Shown here: positions 40,501-54,500 of the stretch, one piece after another
How positions within the stretch are numbered: the first letter of the stretch is position 1
How the letters are laid out: every line of letters starts with the position of its first letter
Source of the DNA: Margaritifera margaritifera
Taxonomy: Eukaryota > Mollusca > Bivalvia > Unionida > Margaritiferidae
Length of the DNA: 64,000 nucleotides
NCBI GenBank assembly: GCA_029931535.1
Contig: JAQPZY010001347.1
Span: forward strand, 1,151,501-1,215,500
Direction: 5' to 3'
Translations under genes and position numbers: made by a program
The notes under the pieces: generated by a model
What the model was told of the DNA's origin: nothing
Databases searched by the model: none
Seen by the model: only the letters and a program-made list of their open reading frames with translations

Positions 40501-43500
40501 AACAAATGAAAGGTTATATTGTGCCAAAGTAATCTGAGTAAAGTGTCTTGGCTTCAGACACACCATGCTGGCTGACCTGACCTAGTCTAGGCAGGATTTG
40601 AACTTGCACCCTTCTGGCTGCAAGTCTGACACTCAAACCACTGAGCAAGAAGCTGCTTTGCTGGACAAAATATTCTATTAAAAAAGATTTAAATGTTTAT
40701 GTAACAAGAAATATGTCCATACGACATGAATGCCCCAGCAAAATATAATGCAACTGTAGGGCAAAGTGCTAAGTAAAATAAAAGCCATAATAAAATATTG
40801 CTGGAAAACAATAAAACAATTAAAATCAAATATGACCTAGGTCTTCCTAATGTTATTGAGCAGATACTGAAGTGTAAAGTTGTAAGTTAAAAGGGGGGGG
40901 GGGGGGTGTCAAAACTGCATAAAAATTTTACCAGAAAAATAGTGAGAATCAAACTTGATCTATATATTTTTTAATGTAAAACCTCAAACTAAATGAAGTT
41001 CTTCAAAAGTTATTGAACAGAAATAAATTTGTGTGATGGATGTGACATGAGGATGGACATAGGCAATACATACTATATGTTCACTCCATAGATATGGCAG
41101 GGGTATAAAAAAAGATAAAGTACTAACAATAGAAAATTGTTAACATTCTGAAATTGTTAGGTTAGAAGATACAAGAACTTATTTGATAATATCTGAAGGT
41201 TTTAATTGTTATGTCTTTTAACTAGTTCTTTGAAATGTTTCCTTAAATTCAGATTGAGCTGGTCTTCTGGTGTTTATCACATAAATGGGCACCCGAAGTG
41301 AGGGAGCTGCGGTAGCTCAGTTGGTACAGTCTTCAACCCCTAATCCAAGGGTCGTGGGTTTGAAACCCACCATGCTACATCAGGATGTCATATGGAAAAG
41401 GCACTAAGTTCCCATTTCCTTGGCATGATATAGCCAATAATGTATTAAAAGTGTCATTAAAACCCACAAAAACAAAACCACCCAAATGTACAAGTGTGTG
41501 TTTATGTGAAGAATGTGGTAGAAAGGGAATGAGGTAGGAGATGGATGTGAAACTCTAAATTTAAAACAGGACAAATTTGAAGTTTTGAGAAGTTCCTTTC
41601 CATTATCTCTAATGAAAAGAAACCCCAATTGTTTAATTCTGAAATATCAAAAGGGGTAACAGTGACATCATTTATTATATAATGACAAAATGAATTAGTG
41701 CAGGAGGCATTTTGTATGCCACACTATAATGTAGTGTTCTGCAGCAATTTCACATAGCAACAGAACTGAATAAGTCATGTTACATCAATAAAATAAAATA
41801 ATCTCAAACTGATGTCATTTCTACACCAAATGCAAGAAACTCTTTTAATGAAAAAATTTCAGATTCAACACAGCATACAGCCCTATTCAACTCCATTCAT
41901 AAATTTTATTATAAACACTCACACAAGCCAGTCTATACACTGCCCTCCAAAAGGTCTTTATACTTTGATTTTTGTGACATTTAGATGGATGACACCAGAA
42001 AAATGTATCATCATGAGGGATGCTGTCCAAATTTGCTATCTTACACTCAAATAAATATAATAAAGGTTTCTTTTGGAGGGATTTCCATAATAAAATCTGT
42101 CAAAATAAACAATTTTGGCAGTAAAAATGATTTTTGAAAGTAACATGGAGAAAAAAGGAAATAGTGAAATCAGACTGATTTATAGAAAGAGAGAAAAAGC
42201 TTGGGTGAAACTCTGATGTGGTCTTACCGGAGTATGACACTGTTTCTTCATCACTCAGGGCTGTGGATGATACAGAAATGGGTGTTTCAACAGGCACTGG
42301 GGGTGTAATTGGCCGTCGTATTGGAATGTCTCGAGGCAGGGGACCTGATATAAAATTTAATTTAATGATAATAATACATCTTGCAAAAGAAAAAAAGAAA
42401 TACAAAAAATACTCTTAAAGTTTACTTTAACCATTGATGAAATAAAAATGTTGATCATACACCTGTGCTGCACATGTGGTCACATTAAACACCTTCTGTG
42501 CTGCATCTGTGGTCTGCACATGTGGTCACATTTAACACCTTCTGTGTAGTACCTGTGGTCACATTTAACACCTTCTGTGCTGTACCTGTGATCACATTAA
42601 ACACATTCTGTGCTGTACCTGTGGTCACATTTAACACCTTCTGTGCTGTACCTGTGATCACATTAAACACCTTCTGTGCTGTACCTGTGGTCACATTTAA
42701 CACCTTCTGTGCTGTACCTGTGGACACATTTAACACCTTCTGTGCTGTACCTGTGATCACATTTAACACCTTCTGTGCTGTACCTGTGATCACATTTAAC
42801 ACCTGTGCTGTACCTGTGATCACATTTAACTCCTTCACTCCATGAGAATTTAAGAGTTCTTGCCTTAAATATGAGTGGAGCAAAATGATCCCTCATAGTC
42901 TAAATGTGCAAGATTTTTGTATTGATAGTTGGTTAGATGTCTAGAGGAAGTTGTTTGGGACTGGATATTTCTTCATCACTTGTGCAGAGGGGTATAAATT
43001 GGACTTTTTTTTTTTGCTACATGATTTCAGCATCTTTCGCAAAATGTCAAGCTTATCCTGATTTTCTAAAAGCTTAAATGGTCTGGGTGCTATTTTACTA
43101 AACTGATTTAGCTCTTATGAGAGGAAGACTTAAATATGAACACCAGGTTCTCATAAAAGCTAAATCGGAATTTAAAAAATCACTAGTACCAGAACCATGA
43201 TTTTTTACTCTAAAAAACTGGATCTCTATATTTCCGTTTTTTCAGCTGAAACTTTGTTAAAGACATAGAAAATGTACATTACTTGAGCTCAATAAATTGC
43301 CTTCATGGCTTATCAATGGATCAATTTGTTATACCCATGTAGGAGACAATTCAATTGGAACCCCTCAATAGTTTCTGCATAAACCACATCAGATCTCATT
43401 CATACAAGTGCTTGCAAGCAAACACTATATCTACCTAACTAGAGATCAAATGAAATCATGGACAAAAGAACATAAACATGATGATTTGATAAACATCTAT

Positions 43501-45545
43501 TTTGATTTTCTTTTTAAAAATTGTGCATTTGGTACAACATATCGTAGGAACTGTTGATAATTTGCATGACCTGTTCCCCACTGGGTTTGAAAAGTTCCAT
43601 GACTCGATTGTTTCTGCAAGAATCCCATTATCCAACAGCCTAAGAGCATCTCTGCACAGCCAGACTACAGACATTTAAAAAGAAAGTCAACCTGCAAATA
43701 ATGCACAAAGCATGAGAAAAAAAGGACAAATCTGTCAGTGGCATTCACAATATCCACCACTGCAGCATATCATGTCACAGCATGTTTCATCCATGCGTGG
43801 TGGTTCTAGAGAAGTAGTCACGATACTGTTCCATGCATGCATGGTGGTTCTCGAGAAGTAGCAACAATACTGTTCCATACATGTGTGGTGGTTCTAGAGA
43901 AGTAACAACATTAGTGTTCATCCATGTGTGGTGGTTCTAGAGAAGTAGCAATGATACTGTTCCATCCATGCATGGTGGTTCTTGAGAAGTAGCAATGATA
44001 TGGTTTCATCCATGTGGGTGGTTCTAGAGAAGTAGCAATGATACTGTTGCATGCATGTGTGGTGTTCATAGAGAAGTATCAATGATACTGTTCCATCCAT
44101 GCGGGGTGGTTCTAGAGAAGTAGCAATGATATTGTTCCTGTTATATGGATGCATGGTGGTTCTTGAAAAGTAGCAATGATACTGTTCCATCTATGTATGG
44201 TGTTTCTAGAGAAGTAGCAACAATACTGTTCCATTCATGTGGGGTGGTTTTTGAGAAGTAGCAATGATATTGTTCCTGTTCCATACATGCATGGTGGTTC
44301 TTGAGAAGAAGCAATGATATTGTTCCTGTTCCATGCATGCATGGTGGTTCTTGAGAAGTAGCAATAATACTGTTCCATCCATGTGGGGTGGTTCTTGAGA
44401 AGTAGCAATGATATTGTTCTTGTTCCATACATGCATGGTGGTTCTTGAGAAGAAGCAATGATATTGTTCCTGTTCCATGCATGCATGGTGGTTCTTGAGA
44501 AGAAGCAATGATATTGTTCCTGTTCCATGCATGCATGGTGGTTCTTGAGAAGTAGCAACAATACTGTTCCATCCATGTGGGGGTTGTTCTTGAGAAGTAG
44601 CAATGATATTGTTCCTGTTCCATACATGCATGGTGGTTCTTGAGAAGAAGCAATGATATTGTTCCTGTTCCATGCATGCATGGTGGTTCTTGAGAAGTAG
44701 CAATAATACTGTTCCATGCATGCATGGTGGTTCTTGAGAATTAGCAATTATACTGTTCTATGCATGCATGGTGGTTCTTGAGAAGTAGCAACAATACTGT
44801 TTCTGTTCCATGCATGCATGATGGTTCTTGAGAAGTAGCAATGATACTGTTTCTGTTCCATGCATGCATGATGGTTCTTGAGAAGTAGCAATGATACTGT
44901 TCTATGCATGCATGGTGGTTCTCAAGAAGTAGCAATTATACTGTTCCATGCATGTGTGGTAGTTCTAGAGAAGTGTTCCATCCATGTGTGGTGGTTCTAG
45001 AGAAGTGTTCCATCCATGCATGGTAGTTCTACAGTGTGTTCCATTCATGTGTAGCAGTTCTAGAGAAGTGTTCCATCCATGCATGATAGTTCAAGAGAAG
45101 TAGCAAAGCTACTGTTCAATCCATGTGTGGCAGTACTAGAGAAGTGTTCCATCCATGCGTAGTAGTACAAGAAGTCGCAACAACACAGTTATAAATAGTT
45201 TGTCTTGGGTTTTTGTTTGGTCTTTTTTCTTAGATAGACACAAAAGTTTCAGAAACAAGGGATTTACTAGACAGAGGACATTTATAGTCAGGACCAGCTC
45301 TTCATTGAAATGAAGATATAATTGGTAAGATGTTATTTGAAATAATTTTTATAAAACTTCACACCTTATTTATCCTATGCCTAACCAAAATAGATACAAT
45401 AGAGTATCCTTATGGTACAACTACTTTTGTTAAAAATTTGGATTTTATTTTTTAAAAACTAACTAAACAGTTTGTTTGAAACTACTTCATCATGAAAGCA
45501 TAACTTTATGTCAAGATAGCACCACGTATTATTATTATTATTTTA

Positions 45546-45581
<36 letters not shown>

Positions 45582-48500
45582 CCATTAACATCCACTTGGA
45601 GTACCCATAATATCAACAAAATGATGAATGAATAATGATGTTTTTATTTTTAAAGTTTTTGCTTCAAATGAAATTTAAAAACAGATTAATAGCAAAATTC
45701 TGCTCAAAATCAACACAAAAAGATTTCTGCCAAAAAGTCGTAAGATAGTTTTGATGGAATTATTTTGAATGAAGAATAGTGTGTATATAAGACTTACATA
45801 CATAGGGAAAGGAAACTCCCTACATATCCCATTCTATATCACCCATTCCCTATTTGTACACAAGTAAGGTTCCCAGTGCAATGTAAGATCATAAGGTGTA
45901 TTTGCTAAAGGGGCCAGAGGAACTCATTCTTGGTACATATTTTATATACCACGCTGCTCCTATATTTCATCATTAATGCAAGAAATAAAGCAGGGTTGCA
46001 TCTAAGATTTGGTAAATGTGGGCACTTGCGCCCACTGAATCTGAAAAAAGGGGGGCCAACATAATGACAAGGGGGGCGTACCATGATGATGTAAAAAAAA
46101 AAATTAACTTTCAAACAGAGCAATAGCAAGTATAACAAGTGTATTACATGCATATAATATGTTCTGAATATTACAGCATAACATTAAATACATGTGTTCT
46201 GTATATTACTGTATAACACTAAATGCATATTGTGTTCTGTATATTAGAGTATAACACTGAAACCAAAATCTTGTGTTTTATAAGTACATTATTTTCTCTA
46301 CACACTGACCATTAAAGAATCAAACCATGCGCTGCAAATCATGTCACTCCTCTGTCCATTCTTACATCTTAAAAAACAGTGCCACGTATTTACTGTGTGT
46401 CACTTGATAAATGTCATGCATGTAGTTTTAAGATTTTCACTTCGTTTCAAAGCCTGAATCACCCGTTTGTGAGCTGAATTCAACGTGTCTGTCAGGGGCT
46501 GATGTCCTGAAATTAGCAATTCCAAGTGTGAAGGAATTTTCTTTGACAGTTTTTACACACCAATTGCAAAGAATCTGATTTATTTCATTCGTTTCCAGTC
46601 ATGGTCTAATTTTTTTTTTTCCAGTCTGAATTAAAAGATTATTTTTTTTCTTGACGTTGGAAGGACACCTCAGTTTCAGCACCACCATCTTTAGCATCAT
46701 CTGATACCAGGATTTGTTTGTTCACTGTCGCTGTGCCTACTGACAGAAAAATCTGCACTCTGACTATTATTATAGATATTACTGATAAAATAATGAAAGA
46801 GTGTCTTAGTTTTAACTGGTTTTGCTATTTAACGCATTGTCCCGCCAAGCTAGCCTCATGATCAAACATCGATAGACCATTTCCGTCAGGTCGTGAAATA
46901 GGTCTTTGTAGAATTGACAGAAAAGGCCAAGGATGTTCCTACTGCTTCAAACATGTGCTCTCCTGGCCTTTCTTAGTAACCAATCAGAATTGAGCACGTG
47001 ACACACAGGAAATACGTGACATCTTTCACAACTACACAAGGACAACATATCCGCTGAAAGTGACAACTGGGATTTTTACAATAAAAGAAAACATATTTCA
47101 AAATAGCGCATTCTTCACAAAAAAATGCGCACAATTCTTATTTTTTGCACGATTTTGCCCGCATAGAATTTGAAACTTTGTGGGAAATCTTAAATTTTGG
47201 GGTGATTTTCATGATCGTGCATCATAGATGCAACCCTGATAAAGGTATGCTAATTATTGGCAAATATACAGTTGATGGTACTTTTGTGGATTCTATAGCT
47301 TAATTAGTGGAAATGAAAATATGAAGAGCATGTGATAAGACTATAGCCTGGTTCTCAGACTGATCCAGTTAATAATCTCTCTCTCTCTCTCTCTCACACA
47401 CACAATAAGAATTTTGTGCAGTCTTTACCAGGTTTTCTTTTTCGTGGCCCTGGTGAGGATGGTGGACTATCAAATTGATGCCGTTTTGTACTACTACGTG
47501 TCTGCTGTTGCTGCCCAAGCATTGAATCTTCTGCCTCATCCACCATGATATTCTGAAGATGGACATGAAAATTATACTTGAAATTCAATTAAGGAGACCG
47601 TGTAAAAGGAGACACATTATAGAAAAGTGGCAAACTGAATTTGTAGCAATCTACCAGCACAAGTCTGACCTTGTGCTGTAGTGACACATTTTACATGTTC
47701 CTAATGGCAACATCTCTATTGTCATCATCAGTTATTCAAAGATAAAATACAAAAAGACCAATGCCTGCATGTCAAGTCCATGATCGAAACATTGTTGTTA
47801 AACATGTGACATTGACCCCAAAGTGGAATGCAAAAAAAATGCAGAATGAATGCAAATGAAATGAAGAATGAATGCAAACAAAATGAAGTGCGGAATGAAT
47901 GCAAACAAAATGATGACTGGATTTTGAAGAAAAGCGGTATAATCAAAATGAAGTAATAATATGGTGCTAATATTGACCATGACCTTGTGTGAGGTAATCA
48001 TATATACAGTCAAGAAAACTTTTATGGTTATGATCTGCAACTTTATTGGCGTGTTTCTTGATAAATAAATCATCTTGTATTATCGTTGAAAAGAAATCAA
48101 GAGTTCAAGTTTCCTGCATTCTCCCCTCCTTTGTCATTAGATAAGAAGCATACTCATCCCTGGTGTCATACTCTGATCTAGTATTATCAGGACAGAGCTA
48201 GGCCCTTACAGCATCTAATGTATTCTTACCTTATTAACTTTAAATGGATTACCAAACATATGGACTCTTGTCGGAGTGTTTTCAAGCTCCCTGAGTGGGG
48301 AGGGTTGTTTTTTCAAATATTCCTGGTAATTACCCATTTGTTGTATCGGGACACTGTGAAGCTGATCTAAAAGATATGAATATAAGAAATATTTTAATAT
48401 TATCTATTGATTAACATCCATTCACATATTTATCGCTAAGGAGTTTCTCCATATGCATTAATTTTAACTTACAGGTCCAGAAAAGCTCCTCTTAAATATA

Positions 48501-51500
48501 CAATTCAAATTTAAAATATTAAATTACTGTTGTCACACGGTCTGGATATATCACAGTGTTGTTGCTAGCTATGTTTAGAGGAGCACAGCACCCACCCCTA
48601 ATTTCGAGCACCCCTCCACTTTCCAATGCGCCTTTTTCTTTTTATTTCACAACCTGTCCAATTTTTCATAACTCGCCCTCTTTTTTGGCCACAAGCAATG
48701 TTCAAATGTCTTCCAATACTTCCCTATTCATAAAGTGTACTCAACTGGAAAATGCATTTGGATGCTTTTTCTGTTCACGATTCATGTTAACTTAAAAGAG
48801 CATATGCAATATAGCTGTAAAACATAGTGTGGATGATGCTAATTCTGCTAAAAAATTCCATAGAAAAATTTAAGAATTTTCTTGCCAAGAAAAAAAGATT
48901 CATGAAATAGGTTATATTAGCTATAGCATGTTATTGTTGCAAAATGTTTCCAAAAATGAAACAAATCAATCATGCTACTCTGTTGTATTCCAAAATTGAG
49001 AAGAGAATTTGCCATAATACAGTTGTTCAAGATTATAAATGCTTCACAAAGGCAATAAAAGAACAAGATCCAAATTCCAATCACTCTTACAAGCTGATTA
49101 AGATGAAGTTTACACCTATTGTATTTACTATTGCAACTCGATCATTAAAGGATCAAAAGTCAGGAAATCCACCTATCCTCTTGTCCTGACTGGGTAAAAA
49201 GTGTCTGTGCCAAGGAAGACTTTACTGCTTACACGTCCATGGGCTGAGTAAATGCAAATTTGTACCCTCTGAATAAATATGTGTGCTTGTTCTACCCTTA
49301 AGAAGCTCCAAAATTCAACAGTGCTTAACATCTTGTGTTTGTCAATTATCAATTACTTTTGCCTTCTTGTTATCAGTCAGGAACATGTCACAAAGTAAGC
49401 TGACTTTGTTCTTTTTCTACACAGATACCTAATGCAAACTTAACTTGTTATGCCAGATTCAAAACTCTTCTTAATACATGGCCCCTTATATAAATGTGTA
49501 ACAAGAGACATGGTTTCCTTTTCAACGAGCTATAACTTATCTTTATAACTTAAGACCTGTGATAAGTTTAGAGTCAGAGAATGTCACATGCAAGTGTCAT
49601 GTGTTATTGCTTTGCACAAGAAAAATGTTGCTAACCTACATTCGAAAGAAGTATTTTAAGTGTCTCTGCTGATTCCCACCAACTTTCACACAATGTATGC
49701 CATGTAATCTATGTATAAAGCCCATGATGTCAAAACAATGTTTGATTGGCCTTAATTTAATTGGGGTGGTGATGTAATAACCTTCCAATTCTTTTGGCCA
49801 ATCTTCCCTTTTACAGGCATCCTTGAGTAGTTCTTTAGAAATGGGACGTTTGTCTGAAATGGATTATTTTGTACCAAAGTTGGTGAAAATTGCGGAGACA
49901 CTAGGAATTCTTCTTTCAAATGTAAGTCAGTGACATTTCTCATGCGAAAAGTAATTACATACTTATAGAAATATCTGCTGTCCTCTTCAGTTTGGTGTGA
50001 CAATGTATCAATAAAGCTGCACATTCCTGAAAATACCGGTGACCTGGGGCGAACTTAATAATGTTTGACCAGATGAAAATTCACAAAACTGACATTCTTT
50101 TGTTCTTAACTTCCCACATATTTAATTCATAAAAATGTGTCATATCTCAATCAAAAGCAAAACTCCTCCACATTAAAATGGCTTATGGATTACTGAAAAG
50201 TGTCACTGAATAACTTTTTTTTTAATCTGCTGCTGGTATTTGCTTATTTTTATGCATCTAGCCTGCTCATAAAAAATAAGTACGTTAATATTTACATAAG
50301 CCAAGTTTATTACAAAGATTTTTACCACAGTTATCCAGATTTACCCCATACAATTACCTGAATGCACCATGATGACCCAAAAAATCCTAGTGAATACAAC
50401 TTATTGATAATTGAAAAACTGCAAACATACTAAACTATTTCAAGCATGTTTCACTGCTTCACAACCCCAAAGAGATAGTGACTCCAATTCATTTTTGACA
50501 TGTCTACACTGTGAATTTAGTATATTTTGGGAACTAAGTGTGCTTTGTCTAGCACTTTTAGTTTCACCATGTTTTTTTTTACAGCAAAACATTTAACAAA
50601 TTAAAGGTTTTACATCAGAATTCCAATAGTGTTTCATTTTTACTGGACCCTTTGCACACAAAAATTAGCACGTGAACAATTAAATCACCCATTGTTATTA
50701 GAAAGCTGCACAAATTTACAGCTGTAAAAATAATCCATAAAACAGAAAAAGGTAATTACAAAATTACCATTATATCTTTGCTTTCATCATGTTATTCAAT
50801 CTTCAAAACTCACCTTCATCTTGCAACTTTGTTGCATTGAAAGCAGTCTGCAGAAAATTTGTTCTCATTCGAGATATTTGATCTAGAAGATTCTTCCTGG
50901 AGATATCATATGGATTTCTGAAACCAGGTGAAAATATTTCATTCAGTTAGAATCGATGTTGTAGACATCAGCATGACATAAAGGTACACCTCGTGATAGG
51001 AACTGATTTTCAAACATTTCTCCGATTATATATATCTGGTAGTACAAAATACACAATAAAGCCCATTTGATCCCTAAAACTCGTACCTACTTTCAAACAG
51101 CTAGAGACACAAGTGAGCTTGATGTCACTCACCTAGCTTACATAAGTCTCAATATACAGATGTCACTCTTTATTAAATTTATCCAAGATCTTGATGATAT
51201 AAGCTTAAAAACCAATTAAACTGGATCAGAAATACAGGATCTATAGTGGTAGCAAGCTCAGCCAATCAGATGCCAGATGGCATTATTAATATTCTCAAGT
51301 GTCACTTATAATTACACTCATTTGAGAGCCTGACAATATAAGCTTATGTACCAAGTTTGATCAAAATCTGATCTGAGATAACCTCTAAAGTTGTATAAAG
51401 CTCAGCAAATCAGATGTGAAAATGCCACGTTAACATTTGAAGATCTTGCTTATAACCTGATTTATCCAAGTTCTTGAAAATATAAACTTGATAACCAAGA

Positions 51501-54500
51501 TTGATAAAATCTGATCAGAAATAAAACCTCTAGTGCGGTAACAAGCATGTGCTCACAGAGCAAGGTTGTTCCTTAAGCACACTTTGCCGAATTATGAATT
51601 GTTAAAGATAATGTCTGTGCTGATTATTTCTGATACAAAATATGTATAAATCCTAAGAAATTCTTATTATGCATTTTCTTTAGAGAAGAACTTAGTTTCC
51701 TTTCATATTTAAGTTGTTTCTGAAACCTTTGTTTGCCCAGTTTACTTATAATCAGCAGAAGGTCACTTTAAAAAAAATTCTCATGAAAATCTTAACTTTT
51801 ACCAATATATTTAGTGAAATGTTCCAAAAACTATGATTTGTTTTCTTCTGCAGCATAATAACTGGCCAAGAGTTGTCTTCTGTATGAATCTTATTGGCAC
51901 TCTGCATAAACAAGAGTTTACAGAGTTTGAATAGATCTCCCACAACTGCATACCTTCCAACCCTAACAAGACCTTCTCAGTAAGGCAGTCTATATTACCA
52001 TATATACTGGCCTATAAGCTGATACCAACTGCAAACTGCATAGACCCAGATCTGCCATCGCATAATGCACTGGCTGATCTGGGTCTATGCAGTTTTAAGA
52101 ACTAATCAGTAGAACAAATAACACTGACCCTGATCTGCTGGCACATTATGTGACAGCAGATCAGGGTCTATGTTGTTTGCATTTGGACCCGGTTTATACG
52201 CGAGTATATACGGTATTCCATAAGTTAGACCAATTTTCAGTAAGGTGTAATGAAATATCAAGTACTGCATGGAAAACACGCATTTGAAAAGTTCATAAGT
52301 GTGATCTGATGCAGTGAAGGTAAGCATTATGTTCAACCAAAAGTTTGTAAAGAATACTTTGATCTTCATGACCTCCAGTACAGTTCATAAATTTCAGTTC
52401 CAAACCCATGGAGTTCACTGGCTTCTTATTAGATCTCTCAACCTGATGTAATCTGTGGGTTTATTTCAATTTCATGTGGTGATGGCAATCATCTCTCTTG
52501 CCACGAGACATACTCAAACACAACAAGATGTTCAATAAACAGAATTGTTGCCTTTCCTGCTTTTTCCCCAAAGAATCTGAATATTACTTTTTACACTTCT
52601 GTGTCGATTGTTCTGACTTTTTAAGAGGCTGATTGTCCCTTTTGCCTTCAAAGTGTTTTCATTCGGTGGATGATGTTTATAGAAACTGCTTTAAGCAACA
52701 GCTTGATCATGCAGGAGTTTTGCACGAAAAACTTGGGCAGATCATAGGAACTCCTTTAAAGTTAGTCTGGTTCCCTCACAAACTCCATTGAATCTAGTAA
52801 GAAAACCTGGATCGAGACCAAATCCGGACAAGTCGATATCCTGATTGGACTACAACGACCAAATGTTCATATTTTGTGCTATTATTCTGTAAGTCTGTAA
52901 TTTAAGGGTAATTTCAGTAAGACGTATTGTCAAATCATAAGGGTTGGCAAGTCTGCAACTAAAATCTATTATCAAATAGTGTAAACTAATGCATGAGGGG
53001 AAAACTGCCATGGATTGGCAGTGGCTAACTCTTAATACATTGACATTAAAGCTCTAAAACAGGGCCAACAGGGTGAAAAGTGAGAGCCTTATCAGACTAA
53101 TTCTACCTGAAGGGTTGTGGCCTAATATCTTTGTCTGGAACTGCCACAGTGAATGTGTTGAAGTCTGTCAACTCCTGCTTCAGGGATGATATGTTCCCAT
53201 CCACATTCTGTAATAGCTGCTTGAAATCCTTCCTTTGCAGGATGGAGGTTTTTGTTCTGAAAGCCAGAACAAAAATTACATATATTATTTTTGCCTATTG
53301 AGAGGCTTCATTCTGATGTCAATTTGTTAATCCAGATTCGTTATCCATCTTCATGAAGGGAATGGAAACAAGAGAATCCAGATTCCTTATTTATCTGAAA
53401 TGAATGGAGTGGAAACAAGATAATCCAGATTACAGTAATTCATTGTATTTTCTTGTTTCCCAAGTTTTAGACAGAGATGGATGTGTGATTTTTTAGTTAA
53501 GTCACTTAAGTGGCAGGAAATTACATGATGTTTGTGCAAATTCCACCAGATGAGAAAGGGGCATAATGGAGCTTAAGTAAGTCAGCAGTTTCATTTTTTT
53601 TATATTAATCTAGTATGATCTAATAACACATCACTTACAACATTAAATTCCACCAGTGACTTCTTAAAAAAAATACAAAACATGAATCCTTTCAAAAACA
53701 AGTCCCTCAATGGGAATGACACTCTACATTCCAAAAAGAATTTCCAGAAATTCAAGATAAGGCCATTCTTCTTTTTAACTGCTGAGTGTTTAAACTATCT
53801 CTGATATTCTTGAGCAATGAGATTTTGAAATCAGCCAATGTGGCAGCCATATTGGATGTATTATTGGCACCGTTTTCATTTAAGATAAACTAGGCACCAT
53901 TAAAAGACTTTTGGTGAAAACCCCATGTTGATATTACCATCCAATCAGAAGAATCATTGACAAGATTTTCAATATGTTTATTGTGACAGCCATATTTGAG
54001 GTCTGATCGTCACCATTTATATTCAAAACCAACTAGATATCATAATTATTCTGGTGAAAACCCATGTCAATATGACTTTCCATTCAGGAGGAATAGCAAT
54101 AACAAGATTTTCATGGTGGCCATACTTTATGTCAGATCGGCACCATTTTTATTTAAGACTAACTAGACACCATAAGAAGTCTTTTGGTGAAAACCCCATG
54201 TTGACATGAATTTCTATTCAGGGGGAGTAGCAATAACAAAATTTTCGAGATGGCTGCTGTAGTGGCCTTATCGGATGTCTGGGCAGCACCATTTTCATTT
54301 TGGACCAACTAGACATCATAAGAAGTCTTGTGGTGAAAACCCCATGTCTATATGACTATCTGTGCAGGTGGAGTAGTAACAAGATTTTCAAGACTGCCAC
54401 CATGGTGGCCATATTGGATGTCAGAGCAGCACCATTTTCATTTACTACCAACTAGACATCATAAGAAGTCTTTAAGTGAAACCCCATGTTGATATCATCC

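Noticed and set aside
42485..42896. 132- and 115-codon frames on both strands
   Set aside because: They arise from the 33-bp period of the minisatellite, which keeps all frames open.
44141..44747. Minus-strand frames of 170 to 194 codons
   Set aside because: Three different frames are equally open across the same minisatellite; not a gene.
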